DNA of 64,000 nt from Chryseobacterium vrystaatense (lineage in GTDB: Bacteria > Bacteroidota > Bacteroidia > Flavobacteriales > Weeksellaceae): positions 434,001-498,000 of the forward strand of contig NZ_JPRI01000001.1 of assembly GCF_000737765.1 (NCBI RefSeq). Reading direction: 5' to 3'. The notes under the pieces were generated by a model, which worked only from the letters and a program-made list of their open reading frames with translations, was not told the DNA's origin and searched no databases. Positions 17,662 through 28,094 of the stretch are shown in pieces (positions within the stretch are counted from its first letter, which is position 1; the number at the start of each line of letters is the position of its first letter). A program made the translations under genes and the position numbers.

Positions 17662-20076
17662 TTATTCTATGATTATCTTTCCAGAAGATTTTATGGTACT
17701 GTCTTTTGAATTTATTTTATAGATATAAGTTCCTGTGGATAAATTCTGTGTATTGATGATCACATCATTTCTTTCAATTTTCTGATTGACTATTAATTTC
17801 CCCGCCATATCGTATAATACGATCTCACCTGCAGAGCTGTCTTTGATTGTAAAATGAATATTATTTCCCTTCTTAACAGGGTTCGGATATACATTCATTA
17901 CTCCATTTTTGTCCGAAGCAATATCTTTTGTGGACAGTCCTGCTGCACAGGCTACATCTGTATTCCAGTTCGTATTTGACATATTGATCAGCGTTGCAAA
18001 GTGGGTATTGGCTGTTGTATCCAAAGCTCCGTTTCCGCTACCTTCATTCATTTTCCAGTTGGCTTCAAGTCCTAACGCGGTAGCTGGTACATTACAGTTG
18101 TTGGCCAAAATTTCTGTAGCGGTCAACGCTCTTTTCCATACTCTGAATTCATCCAGGAATCCATTAAGGGTACGGGAGTTGTCATAATTTCGGGCAAGAT
18201 ATAGAATACCATTGGCGGTAAAATTACCTGTCACCGGAACACTTGCATCCAAAACGCCATTTACATAGAGCTTCATAGCAGAACCGTCATAAGTCGCGGC
18301 TATATGATACCATGCGTTAGTATTAAAAGCTGTCACACTGTTAAGCTTTACCTGAGCAGTTCCAAAACTTAATATAAACTGCAGTTTATTATTGGCCAGA
18401 TTTCCATCACCAAATCTCAGCATGGCAGAGTTACTGTCTCCTACTTCAATACCCATTACGGATGAGATAAAAGGAAAACCGGGCTTGAATGCATTTACTT
18501 TTACCCAGCCTTCAAAGCTCACTGCATTTCCGCTCAGGTTAAACTGTCCTGCATTCAGATAATGGGTACTCCCATTGAAAGAAAGTGATCTTGCACCAAG
18601 GCTTTGTACCGGGGCAAATCCACTGTTGAATGCTGACTCCGCTGAATATACGCTGGTATTTGTACCCCCACATACAGCCTGAACTTTCCATACATAATTT
18701 GTATTTCCCGTTAAAGCTGGTAGTGTATAAGAGTTCATGGCAATATTTTGAACTTCAGTCCAGACTGTCGCTGCTGCTGTTTTATATTGTAAGTTATAAG
18801 CAGAAGCACCAGCTACTGCATCCCATGATACTTTTGTTGTTGTTCCCAGATAACTTTCAGACTTCAGAGCAGATGGGGTTCCACATGCACTGCCGGAATT
18901 AAAACGGGGAGCAAACAGATAAGTACTCTTTATCGTTGCTGAGCAGTTGGTCTGGATTCTCCAGTCATAGTCTGTATTCAAGGTCAGACTGTTGATCGTG
19001 ATATTATTCCCTGAATAATTAGCAGCTGCGTTTACCCATGAGGTTGAATTCGCTGGTTTATAATCAATATTATAAGTTTGGCTGCCATTTCCTGTCCAGT
19101 TTAGTTTAGCCGAAGTTCCTGTGGTATTTGTTACTTCAAGTCCCAGAGGCGGATCACAGGCATCCCCCTGAGTCCATGAGTACAACTGACCGGTAAGCAG
19201 TGTATTTTCGTTGTAAAGAATATTGGATCCTGTACTTAGGTAGTTAGCGTTGTTGGCTCCATTAAGATCATACCACATAAACACCCCATACCCGTCATTT
19301 TTGGTATTGGTGGCAAGCGTAGAAAGTGTTGCAACAGAAGTTGACTGAGGATTACTGTTCTGGATCCATGTAGCAGCTGCCGAAAGCTTTGAATTATTAA
19401 GTGGTGGTACTACAGGAGCGTCATACGTTCCATAATACGGATTCCAGGCGTAATTGATATAATTTCCAGCAGCATCACCATTGTAGCTCTGTCTTGTTGT
19501 TGCCGGACCTATATAATAAAAAGTGATCAGTTTGTCAGGCATTGCCAGTTTTAGCTCCTGCAACAGCATCACAAAAGAACTGCTATTAGGCTGTCCCGTC
19601 CCGTTGTTTCCATAGCCTGCATATTCGTCATCCAGATCTACTCCATCCAATCCGTAAGTGTAGACTGTGTGGGCAATCTGCAAGGCAAAATCACGTGCTG
19701 CTTCACGGTTCGGGAAATTGGAGATTCCAGCGCCCTGATGATTTCCTAAAATATCCAGTAATACTTTAATTCCTTTCTGTTGTAAAGGTCTTACATAAGT
19801 ATCAACATTGTTCAGAACCTTTGTTACATTATTATTATTGGAAATGTAAGCTCTGCTTTTAGAAACATCATAGTTGATGTTGGCTGCAAAAATAATAGCA
19901 ACATCAAAAAGCTGTCTGTTGGTATTCTGTAATGTATAAGATCCTGCATTCAGCATATTGCTGTTATTTACCTCAACATAGCATATTCCTACAGGATTAA
20001 GCTGTTGTGCCTGAAGCACGGATGCTGCCTGAATGACCATGAAGATCAGGGAAGCAAAAATGGATTTTTTTCTCAT
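17662..20076 (-). CDS. Endo-beta-N-acetylglucosaminidase, EndoH/EndoF1-type GH18, T9SS cargo
   Basis: An 804-residue secreted enzyme that should cut the chitobiose core of high-mannose or hybrid N-glycans. Order: signal peptide (MRKKSIFASLIFMVIQAASVLQAQ); GH18 domain with DGVDLDDEYAGYGNNGTGQP (catalytic Glu151, closely like EndoH/F1); two fibronectin-III-like repeats (PLGLEVTNTTGTSAKLNW; PSALKSESYLGTTTKVSW); a LamG/concanavalin-like domain (about 500-690; WYHIAATYDGSAMKLYVNG); and a C-terminal type A sorting domain (NVYPNPVKKGNNI ... STGTYIYKI) for secretion by the type IX system. The start at MRKKS gives a proper signal peptide. EndoH and EndoF1 lack the extra C-terminal modules. Confidence 0.93.
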   Translation of the reverse strand: MRKKSIFASLIFMVIQAASVLQAQQLNPVGICYVEVNNSNMLNAGSYTLQNTNRQLFDVAIIFAANINYDVSKSRAYISNNNNVTKVLNNVDTYVRPLQQKGIKVLLDILGNHQGAGISNFPNREAARDFALQIAHTVYTYGLDGVDLDDEYAGYGNNGTGQPNSSSFVMLLQELKLAMPDKLITFYYIGPATTRQSYNGDAAGNYINYAWNPYYGTYDAPVVPPLNNSKLSAAATWIQNSNPQSTSVATLSTLATNTKNDGYGVFMWYDLNGANNANYLSTGSNILYNENTLLTGQLYSWTQGDACDPPLGLEVTNTTGTSAKLNWTGNGSQTYNIDYKPANSTSWVNAAANYSGNNITINSLTLNTDYDWRIQTNCSATIKSTYLFAPRFNSGSACGTPSALKSESYLGTTTKVSWDAVAGASAYNLQYKTAAATVWTEVQNIAMNSYTLPALTGNTNYVWKVQAVCGGTNTSVYSAESAFNSGFAPVQSLGARSLSFNGSTHYLNAGQFNLSGNAVSFEGWVKVNAFKPGFPFISSVMGIEVGDSNSAMLRFGDGNLANNKLQFILSFGTAQVKLNSVTAFNTNAWYHIAATYDGSAMKLYVNGVLDASVPVTGNFTANGILYLARNYDNSRTLNGFLDEFRVWKRALTATEILANNCNVPATALGLEANWKMNEGSGNGALDTTANTHFATLINMSNTNWNTDVACAAGLSTKDIASDKNGVMNVYPNPVKKGNNIHFTIKDSSAGEIVLYDMAGKLIVNQKIERNDVIINTQNLSTGTYIYKINSKDSTIKSSGKIIIE

Positions 20077-20127
20077 AGTATAGTTTGTTTTTGTTGTTTT
20101 TAATGGGTAGAACACAGTCTGAAGGCT

Positions 20128-21555
20128 CTATGTCAACAGGTCCTGATTTTCGTTAAAGGTCTTCCACAGCAGTTCCCCGAACAGAGTATTTGCCCATGCA
20201 AACCATTCTCTGGTAAATTTTTTGGAATCATCTTTATGGAAAGATTCATGCATAAAACCTGTTCCACCGTGGGTTTTCTGTAAAGTATCTATACACCATT
20301 TGATCTCATTCCTGTCCTTGGTGGTAAGGGCTTTCATAATGATACTCATAGGCCAGATCATGTCAAGACCAATGTGCGGACCGCCAATTCCTTCGGCTAA
20401 TTTTCCTTTGAAGAAGAATGGATTGTTTTCGGACCAAATGTATTTTCTTGTATTAAGATAGACCGGATCATCTGCTTTTACAGCATCCAGATATGGAAGT
20501 CCCAAAAGACTTGGACAGTTGGCATCATCCATTAAGTTATAACTTCCAAAACCATTGGTTTCAAAAGCATAAATCTTTCCGTATTCAGGGTGATCATAGA
20601 TTCCATATTTTTTGATGGCTGCATCTACCTCATCGGCCAGACTATTTAACTGCTGAGCGAGTTGTTTTTCATTCTTTATCTGTGACACCATCTCTGCTGC
20701 CTGTCTTAAACTTACAACTGCAAATAAATTGGAAGGAATCAGGAAGGCATAGATCGTTGCATCATCGCTCGGACGGAACATCGAATTGATAAGTCCCACA
20801 GGTTTTGTAGGATAGCCATAACCACCCATCGGAATTCCGTCTGTAGCCCATGCTGTTGTACGCTCAAATTGGTACGGTCCTAAACCTGTTTTTCTCTGCT
20901 GTTCGATGAAGGTCTGCAAAGTAAGTTTGATTCCCTGTAGCCAATTGTTGTCAAAAGGCTTGGTATCCCCTGTTGCCTTCCAGAAATGGTAAGCCAGACG
21001 GATCGGATAGCAAAGTGAGTCTATTTCCCATTTTCTCTCATGAATCCCCGGTTTCATGTCAGTATGGTCGTATTCTTTCCACTTGCTTATTTTATTGTTG
21101 TCGTTATAAAAAGCGTTGGCATAAGGATCTTTAAGAATAAATTCTGTCTGTTTATGAATAACTCCGGAGATCAGTTTGTGAAGTTTCTCATCTTTCCTGG
21201 AAAACTGCAGGTATGGAAAAACCTGCGCAGAACTGTCGCGAAGCCACATGGCATCAATATCTCCTGTAATAACGTAAGTATCCGGAGTTCCATTTATTTC
21301 TTTATAGAAAACGGTGGTATCTAAGGTATTGGGAAAGCAGTTTTCAAAAAGCCACGACAGCTCTTTATTCTTCACTTTCTTTTTAAAAGCAGCAATGGCA
21401 CTTTCTACCGTTTCACTGGTAAAATGTCTTTTATCTTTGGGAACACGTACGACAGGGAAATCTTCTATACTTAATGTTTTAGCAAAAACATTTTGAGTAA
21501 ACAATAATCCTGCTCCTGCAATTGCACTTGTCTTTATAAACTTTCTCCTTTCCAT
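20128..21555 (-). CDS. GH125 exo-alpha-1,6-mannosidase
   Basis: A 475-residue protein of glycoside hydrolase family 125, enzymes that remove the alpha-1,6-mannose of the N-glycan core after GH92 trimming. The N-terminus MERRKFIKTSAIAGAGLLFTQ looks like a Tat-type signal. Family segments visible: TGDIDAMWLRDSSAQVFPYL, WEIDSLCYPIRLAYHFW, DDATIYAFLIPSNLFA, DDANCPSLLGLPYL and GIGGPHIGLDMIWPMSI. It lies between the GH18 and second GH92 genes, all on one strand with short gaps. Probably periplasmic. Confidence 0.93.
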   Translation of the reverse strand: MERRKFIKTSAIAGAGLLFTQNVFAKTLSIEDFPVVRVPKDKRHFTSETVESAIAAFKKKVKNKELSWLFENCFPNTLDTTVFYKEINGTPDTYVITGDIDAMWLRDSSAQVFPYLQFSRKDEKLHKLISGVIHKQTEFILKDPYANAFYNDNNKISKWKEYDHTDMKPGIHERKWEIDSLCYPIRLAYHFWKATGDTKPFDNNWLQGIKLTLQTFIEQQRKTGLGPYQFERTTAWATDGIPMGGYGYPTKPVGLINSMFRPSDDATIYAFLIPSNLFAVVSLRQAAEMVSQIKNEKQLAQQLNSLADEVDAAIKKYGIYDHPEYGKIYAFETNGFGSYNLMDDANCPSLLGLPYLDAVKADDPVYLNTRKYIWSENNPFFFKGKLAEGIGGPHIGLDMIWPMSIIMKALTTKDRNEIKWCIDTLQKTHGGTGFMHESFHKDDSKKFTREWFAWANTLFGELLWKTFNENQDLLT

Positions 21556-21587
21556 TATACTTTTATATTTCGTTATTTTTTATTGAC

Positions 21588-23822
21588 CTATTTCACTGGT
21601 TTACTACCCATTACAAATTTCAGCTCGCCACCATTCATGATGTCACTGTGGCTGATTTCCCAGCTTTTAAATTCTTTTCCGTTTAAAAATGTCTTCTGAA
21701 CGTAGATGTTTTTATCAGATATTTTATCTGCTTTCACTGTGAAGGTTTTTCCGTTTTCCAGCTGTAAGGATACTTTTGGAAACTGTGGGGCACCAATCGC
21801 ATAGACAGGTTTGCCTGGAGTTACCGGATAAAATCCTAATGATGAAAAAATATACCACGCTGACATCTGACCACAGTCTTCATTATTGACAATCCCATCT
21901 GGTTTTGCGGCGTACATATTGTCACGGATGTATTTGATCATTTTCTGGGTTTTGTAAGGAGCTCCTGCATAATTATAAAGATAAGGAACATGATGTCCCG
22001 GCTCATCACCAAATCCCAGAGAACCTATGAATCCGGAAATATCCACGTGTTGTTCGCCTTCCATTTTAAGTGCTTCGCTAAAGGTCTTATCCAGTTTCTC
22101 TTCAAAGCCTTTCTTTCCTCCATACAGTTTCATCATCTCGTCGATCTGATGGGGTACGAAGAAATCATAGGCCCATATATTTCCGGAAACCCAATGCGGC
22201 TGCAGTTTTTTCCAGTCGTTCAACGTGAAATCCGGAAGAAATTCTCCATTTTTCTGTTTTGGCCAGAAATGATTATTTTCTTTGTTAAATGTATTAAGGA
22301 AGCTCATGGAACGTTTCTTATAGACTTCTGCCTCTTCTTTCTTACCCAGCTTTTCGGCTAGCTGCTGAATACACCAATCATCGTACGCATATTCCAAAGT
22401 TGCAGAAACTGAAGCTCCGTTTTCTGATGGAGTGTATCCTAATTTAATATAATCATTAAGACCTCCTCCCCCGTCGCTGCTGCTCATTTTATCTGTTAAA
22501 GAAGCATCTTTCATCGCAGCAAATGCTTTCTCCTCATCGATTCCCGGTACTCCCTTGGAAATGGCATCCCAGATTACCGATACACTGTGATAGCCCAACA
22601 TACAAAAATTATCGTACCCACAGAGTTCCCAGATCGGCATATGGTCTTTACGGTCTGTATACCTGCTGATCAGAGAATTGGCAAATTCTTTTGTATGTTT
22701 CTGATCCATAATGGTCAGCAGAGGATGTGTTGCCCTGAATCCGTCCCAGTAAGAATAGGTACTGTAATTGGTAAACCATTTGGTATTCATGTTTTCTTCA
22801 GCGGCCACATAATCTCCATTGGTGTCCATATAAAGATTAGGAGCAATAAAGGTATGATACACTCCGGTGTAGAATGTCTTTCGCTGATCATCGGTTCCGC
22901 CTGTTACCTGAAATCTGCTGATAAGATCTCGCCATGTATTCTGAGCAGTTTCTTTAGCTTTCGCAAAATCGACGTTCTTTGCTTCTGCATCAAAGTTTTC
23001 CTGGGCACCTTCGGTACTTACGGGAGATATAGAAACCTTCACTTCAATGCTTTCATTCTCTTCAGTTGAAAATCTCACAAAAGCTTTGGCATCTTTAGCT
23101 AGAGCTATTTTTTCATTCTCTTTTATTTTGCCTTCTGAATAAGTTCCATAAGATTTAAAAGGTTTTGAAAATTCCATCACGAAATAAGCAAATCTTTTTC
23201 CTCCCCAGCCATTGCTGTAACAGTAACCTTTGATTTTATTATTTCCTTCCACACTTACGAGAGTATGGTAAATATTTCCGAAAATTTTGTTGGTAGGATC
23301 AACGATCACATTGGATTCTTCACTCTTCGGGAATGTGTATTTGTGAAAGCCTACTCTTGGTGAAGCAGTAAGCTCAGCTTTGATTCCGTAACTGTCCAGC
23401 ATGACAGAATAGTAGCCTGGTGATGCCGTTTCTTTTTCATGACTGAACGTTGAACGGTAACCGGTTTCCGGCTTTTCTTCTGACCCCGGAAGCATCTTTA
23501 TTTTCCCGACCGTTGGCATTATTAAAATATCTCCAAGATCTGCCCAGCCTGTTCCGCTGAGATGATTATGACTGAAGCCCATGATGGTTTTACTGCTGTA
23601 ATGATACCCAGAACACCAGTCCCAGTCGCCACTCTTGGTATTCTGATCCGGACTGAGCTGGATCATCCCAAATGGCGTTGTCGCCCCGGGAAATGTATGA
23701 CCGTGTCCACCTGTTCCAATGAAAGGATCTACCCACGAAAGAATGTCATTCTTCCGCTGCTGGGCATTTCCGGCATGAGAAAACAGGATCATTGATAAAA
23801 ATATAAGCAGTTCTTTTTTCAT
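21588..23822 (-). CDS. GH92 alpha-mannosidase (copy 2)
   Basis: A 744-residue secreted family 92 exo-alpha-mannosidase. Signal peptide MKKELLIFLSMILFSHAGNAQ, then the diagnostic VDPFIGTGGHGHTFPGATTPFGM beginning, NHLSGTGWADLGDI, YSYWDGFRATHPLLTIM and the CGQMSAWYIFSSLGFYPV signature. It keeps the more canonical GH92 N-terminus, whereas copy 1 starts VNPLMGTQSK, so the two paralogues probably attack different linkages. I prefer the third in-frame Met as start because it gives a standard signal peptide. Confidence 0.94.
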   Translation of the reverse strand: MKKELLIFLSMILFSHAGNAQQRKNDILSWVDPFIGTGGHGHTFPGATTPFGMIQLSPDQNTKSGDWDWCSGYHYSSKTIMGFSHNHLSGTGWADLGDILIMPTVGKIKMLPGSEEKPETGYRSTFSHEKETASPGYYSVMLDSYGIKAELTASPRVGFHKYTFPKSEESNVIVDPTNKIFGNIYHTLVSVEGNNKIKGYCYSNGWGGKRFAYFVMEFSKPFKSYGTYSEGKIKENEKIALAKDAKAFVRFSTEENESIEVKVSISPVSTEGAQENFDAEAKNVDFAKAKETAQNTWRDLISRFQVTGGTDDQRKTFYTGVYHTFIAPNLYMDTNGDYVAAEENMNTKWFTNYSTYSYWDGFRATHPLLTIMDQKHTKEFANSLISRYTDRKDHMPIWELCGYDNFCMLGYHSVSVIWDAISKGVPGIDEEKAFAAMKDASLTDKMSSSDGGGGLNDYIKLGYTPSENGASVSATLEYAYDDWCIQQLAEKLGKKEEAEVYKKRSMSFLNTFNKENNHFWPKQKNGEFLPDFTLNDWKKLQPHWVSGNIWAYDFFVPHQIDEMMKLYGGKKGFEEKLDKTFSEALKMEGEQHVDISGFIGSLGFGDEPGHHVPYLYNYAGAPYKTQKMIKYIRDNMYAAKPDGIVNNEDCGQMSAWYIFSSLGFYPVTPGKPVYAIGAPQFPKVSLQLENGKTFTVKADKISDKNIYVQKTFLNGKEFKSWEISHSDIMNGGELKFVMGSKPVK

Positions 23823-23951
23823 AATCATAATACGGAAATCTTAAAAATTTTTCAAGATAGGAGTTTATTTAACAATATAAAAACCATAACAATGATTTCA
23901 ACAAGCAGGAAAATAAAGTTAACCGGCATCTTTTATATATTTTTAATCCGC

Positions 23952-24923
23952 TTAAAGCGAATTCTTTTTCATAAAATCAATAATTTCAGAAATATATCCA
24001 AACGCAATAGCCACAACCGTGTCAGCTGCACCATAATAAACCGTTACCTTATCCCCTTCTGACAATGAAGCACACGGAAAAATCACATTGGGAACATCTC
24101 CCGTAAGCTCATACAATTCTGCGGGAGCCAATAAATAAGGTTTTGTTCGATACAATACTTTTGAAGGATCTTCAAGATCAAGCAATGAGGCTCCCATAGA
24201 ATATCTGAAACCGCTGCACGTATTGATTACCCCATGGTAGAAAAGCAACCACCCTTCATCCGTTTTTATCGGAACCGGACCACCGCCTATTTTCGTACAT
24301 TGCCAGGCACTATCTTCGAAAGGAGCAACTTTCATTACACAACGGTGTTCGCCCCAGTATTTCATATCAGGGCTGTAGCTGATATAGATATCTCCAAACG
24401 GAGTATGTCCATTATCACTTGGACGGCTTAGCATGGCATATTTACCATCTATTTTTTCAGGGAAAAGTACACCGTTTCTGTTAAAAGGCAGAAAAGCATT
24501 TTCGCACTGAAAAAACTCTTTAAAGTCAAAAGTATACCCTATTCCTATTGTTGGTCCGTTATATCCGTTACACCATGTAATCCAGTAGCGGTCTTCTATA
24601 AAGGCAACCCGGGGATCATATTTATAATCGGATTCTATCATATCCGTATTTCCGGCTTTCATGTCAATAGGATCATGATTGATATCCCAATTGACCCCAT
24701 CCTTACTGAAGCCTGCAAAAATATTCATCTGCACAGCTTTATTATCGCAACGGAAAACACCTGCGAACCCATCTTCAAAGGGAACCACAGCGCTGTTAAA
24801 AATGCTGTTGGATGTCGGTATTGCATATCTGTTGATGATCGGATTTGCAGAGTAGCGCCACATAATATCACGGCTGTCTTCCGGACGATCCTGCCAAGGG
24901 ATCTTTGCTGGTTGAAATGTCAT
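23952..24923 (-). CDS. GH130 mannoside phosphorylase
   Basis: A 323-residue cytoplasmic-looking protein of glycoside hydrolase family 130. The length and sequence fit the subgroup acting on beta-1,4-mannosyl-N-acetylglucosamine, the remnant of the N-glycan core, releasing mannose-1-phosphate and GlcNAc. Visible: [40 protein letters not shown] (catalytic Asp region), [19 protein letters not shown] and [16 protein letters not shown]. It follows the MFS transporter gene by 41 bp, consistent with a disaccharide import-phosphorolysis pair. Confidence 0.92.
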   Translation of the reverse strand: MTFQPAKIPWQDRPEDSRDIMWRYSANPIINRYAIPTSNSIFNSAVVPFEDGFAGVFRCDNKAVQMNIFAGFSKDGVNWDINHDPIDMKAGNTDMIESDYKYDPRVAFIEDRYWITWCNGYNGPTIGIGYTFDFKEFFQCENAFLPFNRNGVLFPEKIDGKYAMLSRPSDNGHTPFGDIYISYSPDMKYWGEHRCVMKVAPFEDSAWQCTKIGGGPVPIKTDEGWLLFYHGVINTCSGFRYSMGASLLDLEDPSKVLYRTKPYLLAPAELYELTGDVPNVIFPCASLSEGDKVTVYYGAADTVVAIAFGYISEIIDFMKKNSL

Positions 24924-24964
24924 AAAGTATTTTTACTTTTTGTTTAATGTATTTAATAATTGAT

Positions 24965-26251
24965 TTAGTGTTCTTTTAATTTCTCAGGATGTGAGAACGG
25001 AACGAGAAGGGTTACAACAAAAGCCGGTATAGTAGCAATGAGAACCCAGATGAAAAACATTTTGTATCCTATCCAGTCACTGATCATCCCGCTGAACATT
25101 CCAGGAAGCATAACACCAAGGTTCATAATACCTGTTGCAAAAGCATAATGAGCTGTTTTATGTTCACCCGGTGCAATCTGCTGCATGATGTAAAGCATCA
25201 GCCCCACAAAACCGAATCCGTATCCAAAATATTCCACCACCACTGCGACACCTACCGGAAGCAGTTCCGTCGGTTGGAAGTAAGCCAGCAATGCATAGAC
25301 TACAAATGGAATATTAAAAGCCGAACACAGCCAGATCAGAGATTTTTTTAATCCTCTTGCAGCAATGAAATAGCCTGCTAAAACAGATCCGAGAATAAAC
25401 GCCGCTGAACCATATGTTCCATAAATAAGCCCAATATCAGACGTGGACAAACCTAATCCTCCTGAGCTTCTGGGTGCTTTGAAAAACAGGGGAGCAATTT
25501 TTATGGCAAATCCTTCTGCAAAACGATACAGGATAATGAACAGTACCGCCCACATGATATTCTTTTTTTTGAAGAAAGAAGTGATCACTTCCAACAGCTC
25601 CTTACGGATGTTTCCTGCTTTCCTTATTTCTTTTTCTTTTTTGTTTTCTTTAGGTAAAACAGCGTAGTGATATACTGCCAGAGCAAAAAACAGAAGACCA
25701 TAAATTCCCATGATGATCATCCAGGCATTCACAACTCCTTTTGTTTTTTCTAAAACACCTGCAAAATAAACCAGCACTCCGCTGCTTATGATCTTAGCCA
25801 GGTTATAAAAAGCGCCCTGCCAGCCAATATATTTTGCCTGTTCTCTGTTTGTTAAAAAATTGATATACGTTCCATCTGCCGCAATATCATGAGTCGCACC
25901 ACAAAATGCGACCACCGCAAAAAGAGCAATACTGTATTTGAAAAAATCCGGCAGAGGCAGCGTCAAGGCAACCAGAGCAAATAGAATCCCTATAGCAAAC
26001 TGTGTAGCAACAACAAAGAACTTCTTTGTTTTATAAATCTCGAGAAAGGGGCTCCACAGAGGTTTTAAGGTCCAGGAAAACATAATAAGTGCTGTCCAGA
26101 ATGTAATCTTGGAATCTGAAACTCCCATATCCTTGTACATAATTCCGGAAACTGCATTAATGGTCACAAAGGGTATTCCCATTGCAAAATATAATGTTGA
26201 GATCCAGAAGATCGGTTTTACAGAACGGAGTTCAGAGCTTTTGTTTTCCAT
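24965..26251 (-). CDS. MFS transporter of the N-glycan locus
   Basis: A 428-residue major facilitator protein with about 12 hydrophobic segments. Opening PIFWISTLYFAMGIPFVTINAVSGIMYKD and the loop KPLWSPFLEIYKTKKFFV are typical for the AmpG/PAT-like sugar-transport group in Bacteroidota. It is expected in the inner membrane, importing the Man-GlcNAc disaccharide or free sugar for the GH130 phosphorylase encoded directly downstream. The substrate is inferred from context only. A hairpin-forming repeat separates it from the SusD gene. Confidence 0.87.
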   Translation of the reverse strand: MENKSSELRSVKPIFWISTLYFAMGIPFVTINAVSGIMYKDMGVSDSKITFWTALIMFSWTLKPLWSPFLEIYKTKKFFVVATQFAIGILFALVALTLPLPDFFKYSIALFAVVAFCGATHDIAADGTYINFLTNREQAKYIGWQGAFYNLAKIISSGVLVYFAGVLEKTKGVVNAWMIIMGIYGLLFFALAVYHYAVLPKENKKEKEIRKAGNIRKELLEVITSFFKKKNIMWAVLFIILYRFAEGFAIKIAPLFFKAPRSSGGLGLSTSDIGLIYGTYGSAAFILGSVLAGYFIAARGLKKSLIWLCSAFNIPFVVYALLAYFQPTELLPVGVAVVVEYFGYGFGFVGLMLYIMQQIAPGEHKTAHYAFATGIMNLGVMLPGMFSGMISDWIGYKMFFIWVLIATIPAFVVTLLVPFSHPEKLKEH

Positions 26252-26278
26252 ATTCAAACTAAAAAAATTAAAGATAAA

Positions 26279-26410
26279 GAGAGCCTCTCAAAAGAGCCAT
26301 TCCGGATTGAAACGAAACTAAAATTGAAGAATCCTGAAACTACGCTGTAAAAGATTTCTTCTACCGGAATGAAAAAAAACCAAATTAAATCTAACTTTTG
26401 AGACGGCCTC
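26279..26410. repeat. MITE-like or IS-end inverted repeat remnant
   Basis: The ends are inverted and partly matching: AGAG-CC-TCTCAAAAG on the left and the complement of AGAGGCCGTCTCAAAAG on the right, with a further CATTCCGG/CCGGAATG pair inside. The element is about 130 bp, non-coding, and sits between the SusD and MFS genes. The terminal sequence looks like ends of known Bacteroidota insertion sequences, but this is memory-based. Confidence 0.45.
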
Positions 26411-26441
26411 TATATCTTTATGATTGATCTGCTTAAAATTA

Positions 26442-28079
26442 TTACTTTTTATCCCACCAAAGTTTGGTTCCTCCGGTATCAGGACCGCCTAATTGCTGAA
26501 CCGCCTGTGCATAATTAAAAGTCGAATTTTTTGTATCATTGGTAAACGGAATTCGTCTAATCATCTGATCTGTATTAATTAATCCTCCGCTATCATTTTT
26601 TCTGACTTTGAATAAAACCGGATATCCGGTTCTTCTCTGTTCAGCCCATGCTTCAGGACCATCCGGATAAAGCGCCAGCCACTTTTGAGTGATAATTCTT
26701 TCAAGTTTCTTTTCGTTAGAATCACTGTTGTTCCAGGCAATTGTAATCGTACTTAACTGCGAATCTCCAGCAAGTATATTGTTATTTGCATTTTTAGGGT
26801 CAATATAGGGAGCTTCGGTAGAAACACCATCCGCAAGATAAGCAGCTACATCAGAACTTTTACCCCATTCTCCAAAAGACTGACCGACACCAGCCTGATA
26901 ATCAGCCTGTGCATCACCTGCACCTGAATAACCTTTCAAAGCTGCTTCAGCTTTTAAAAACCAGGTTTCAGCGGCAGTAAACAATTTAAATTTTCCATTT
27001 ACACCGGAAAAATAATCTCCACTGGCTGCTCTTGCTGCCGGTTGAGAATAACCGCCATATGTAGGCTGTCCATTTATTAAATCAATACCTTGACGTATTC
27101 CTATATATTGAGGTTTACCGTTGATATAGGTTGCCGGATCAGTTGCAGGGTTGGCATACGCAGAAAGTCTGGGATCTTTGAATCCATTCATATAGGCCAT
27201 TATTGGTGCCCCTACAGAACAGTCACCCCACGAATAAATAATAAAGCTTAATTCGTGCTGTCCAACACTGATCAGTGCATTGTCTGCATTATCCGATATC
27301 AATCCAGCGGATGAGGCCAGCGCTTCTTCAGCATACTGTTTTGATTTTGCGGGATCAGCATAGCTCATACGCAAAGCCAATCTCAGTTTAAGAGAGTTGG
27401 CCAATTTTGCCCATTTGCCTATGTCTCCACCATAAATCAAGTCTGATTTTTTCACAACAGCTTTATCTTCTACATTTTGTGTTGCCGAAGTATTTTGTAC
27501 TTTTTGGAAATCAGCGATGGCAATGGTAAGATCATGAATGAAATTGTTGTAAGCGTCCTGCTGAGAATCGAAATCTGTAATACCGTTTGAATTAGGGGTG
27601 TCATACTTGCTGTACACCACAGGTCCGTGACGATCTGAAACCCTTGCTGCCACAAGAACTTTTAATACTTTTTTCATCGCAAAAGTTGCTGTGAAATCTA
27701 TCCCGTTATAATAGGATTTTGCAGCATTATCAATGACAATAGAATAATTAAAGGTGTCCTGCTGTCTTGCGATGATTCTATTGTTCCAGCCATCCATCAT
27801 TAAATAAGTAAGATTATTGGTACCCCCATTAAATTGTGATGCTGTACTGAACATTCCACTGAACATATCTGCATTGAGGTTGGTCGCTAACTGATAATCT
27901 GCCTGAAAGCCTCTTTGTATCGCTTTCATAGGATCTGTAATCGCTGTAAAATCGGCATAAAAATTTTCCGGGCCTCCCACTTTTTGCTGATTAAACTCTT
28001 CAAAGTCTCCGATACAACTGGAGGCAGAAAAAAGCACTGCTACTCCAAGTATATATGTTTTAATATTAATTATTTTCAT
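26442..28079 (-). CDS. SusD/RagB-family glycan-binding lipoprotein
   Basis: A 545-residue surface lipoprotein (signal MKIINIKTYILGVAVLFSASSC). It fits the SusD-like_2 group: NQQKVGGPENFYADFTAITDPMKAIQRG at the N-terminus, GGDIGKWAKLANSLKLRLALRMS in the TPR-like core, and WLALYPDGPEAWAEQRRTGYP near the C-terminus. It caps the SusC transporter encoded 15 bp upstream and binds N-glycan oligosaccharides released at the surface. The binding specificity is inferred from the co-encoded enzymes. Confidence 0.95.
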   Translation of the reverse strand: MKIINIKTYILGVAVLFSASSCIGDFEEFNQQKVGGPENFYADFTAITDPMKAIQRGFQADYQLATNLNADMFSGMFSTASQFNGGTNNLTYLMMDGWNNRIIARQQDTFNYSIVIDNAAKSYYNGIDFTATFAMKKVLKVLVAARVSDRHGPVVYSKYDTPNSNGITDFDSQQDAYNNFIHDLTIAIADFQKVQNTSATQNVEDKAVVKKSDLIYGGDIGKWAKLANSLKLRLALRMSYADPAKSKQYAEEALASSAGLISDNADNALISVGQHELSFIIYSWGDCSVGAPIMAYMNGFKDPRLSAYANPATDPATYINGKPQYIGIRQGIDLINGQPTYGGYSQPAARAASGDYFSGVNGKFKLFTAAETWFLKAEAALKGYSGAGDAQADYQAGVGQSFGEWGKSSDVAAYLADGVSTEAPYIDPKNANNNILAGDSQLSTITIAWNNSDSNEKKLERIITQKWLALYPDGPEAWAEQRRTGYPVLFKVRKNDSGGLINTDQMIRRIPFTNDTKNSTFNYAQAVQQLGGPDTGGTKLWWDKK

Positions 28080-28094
28080 TTCAGTATTGTATAT

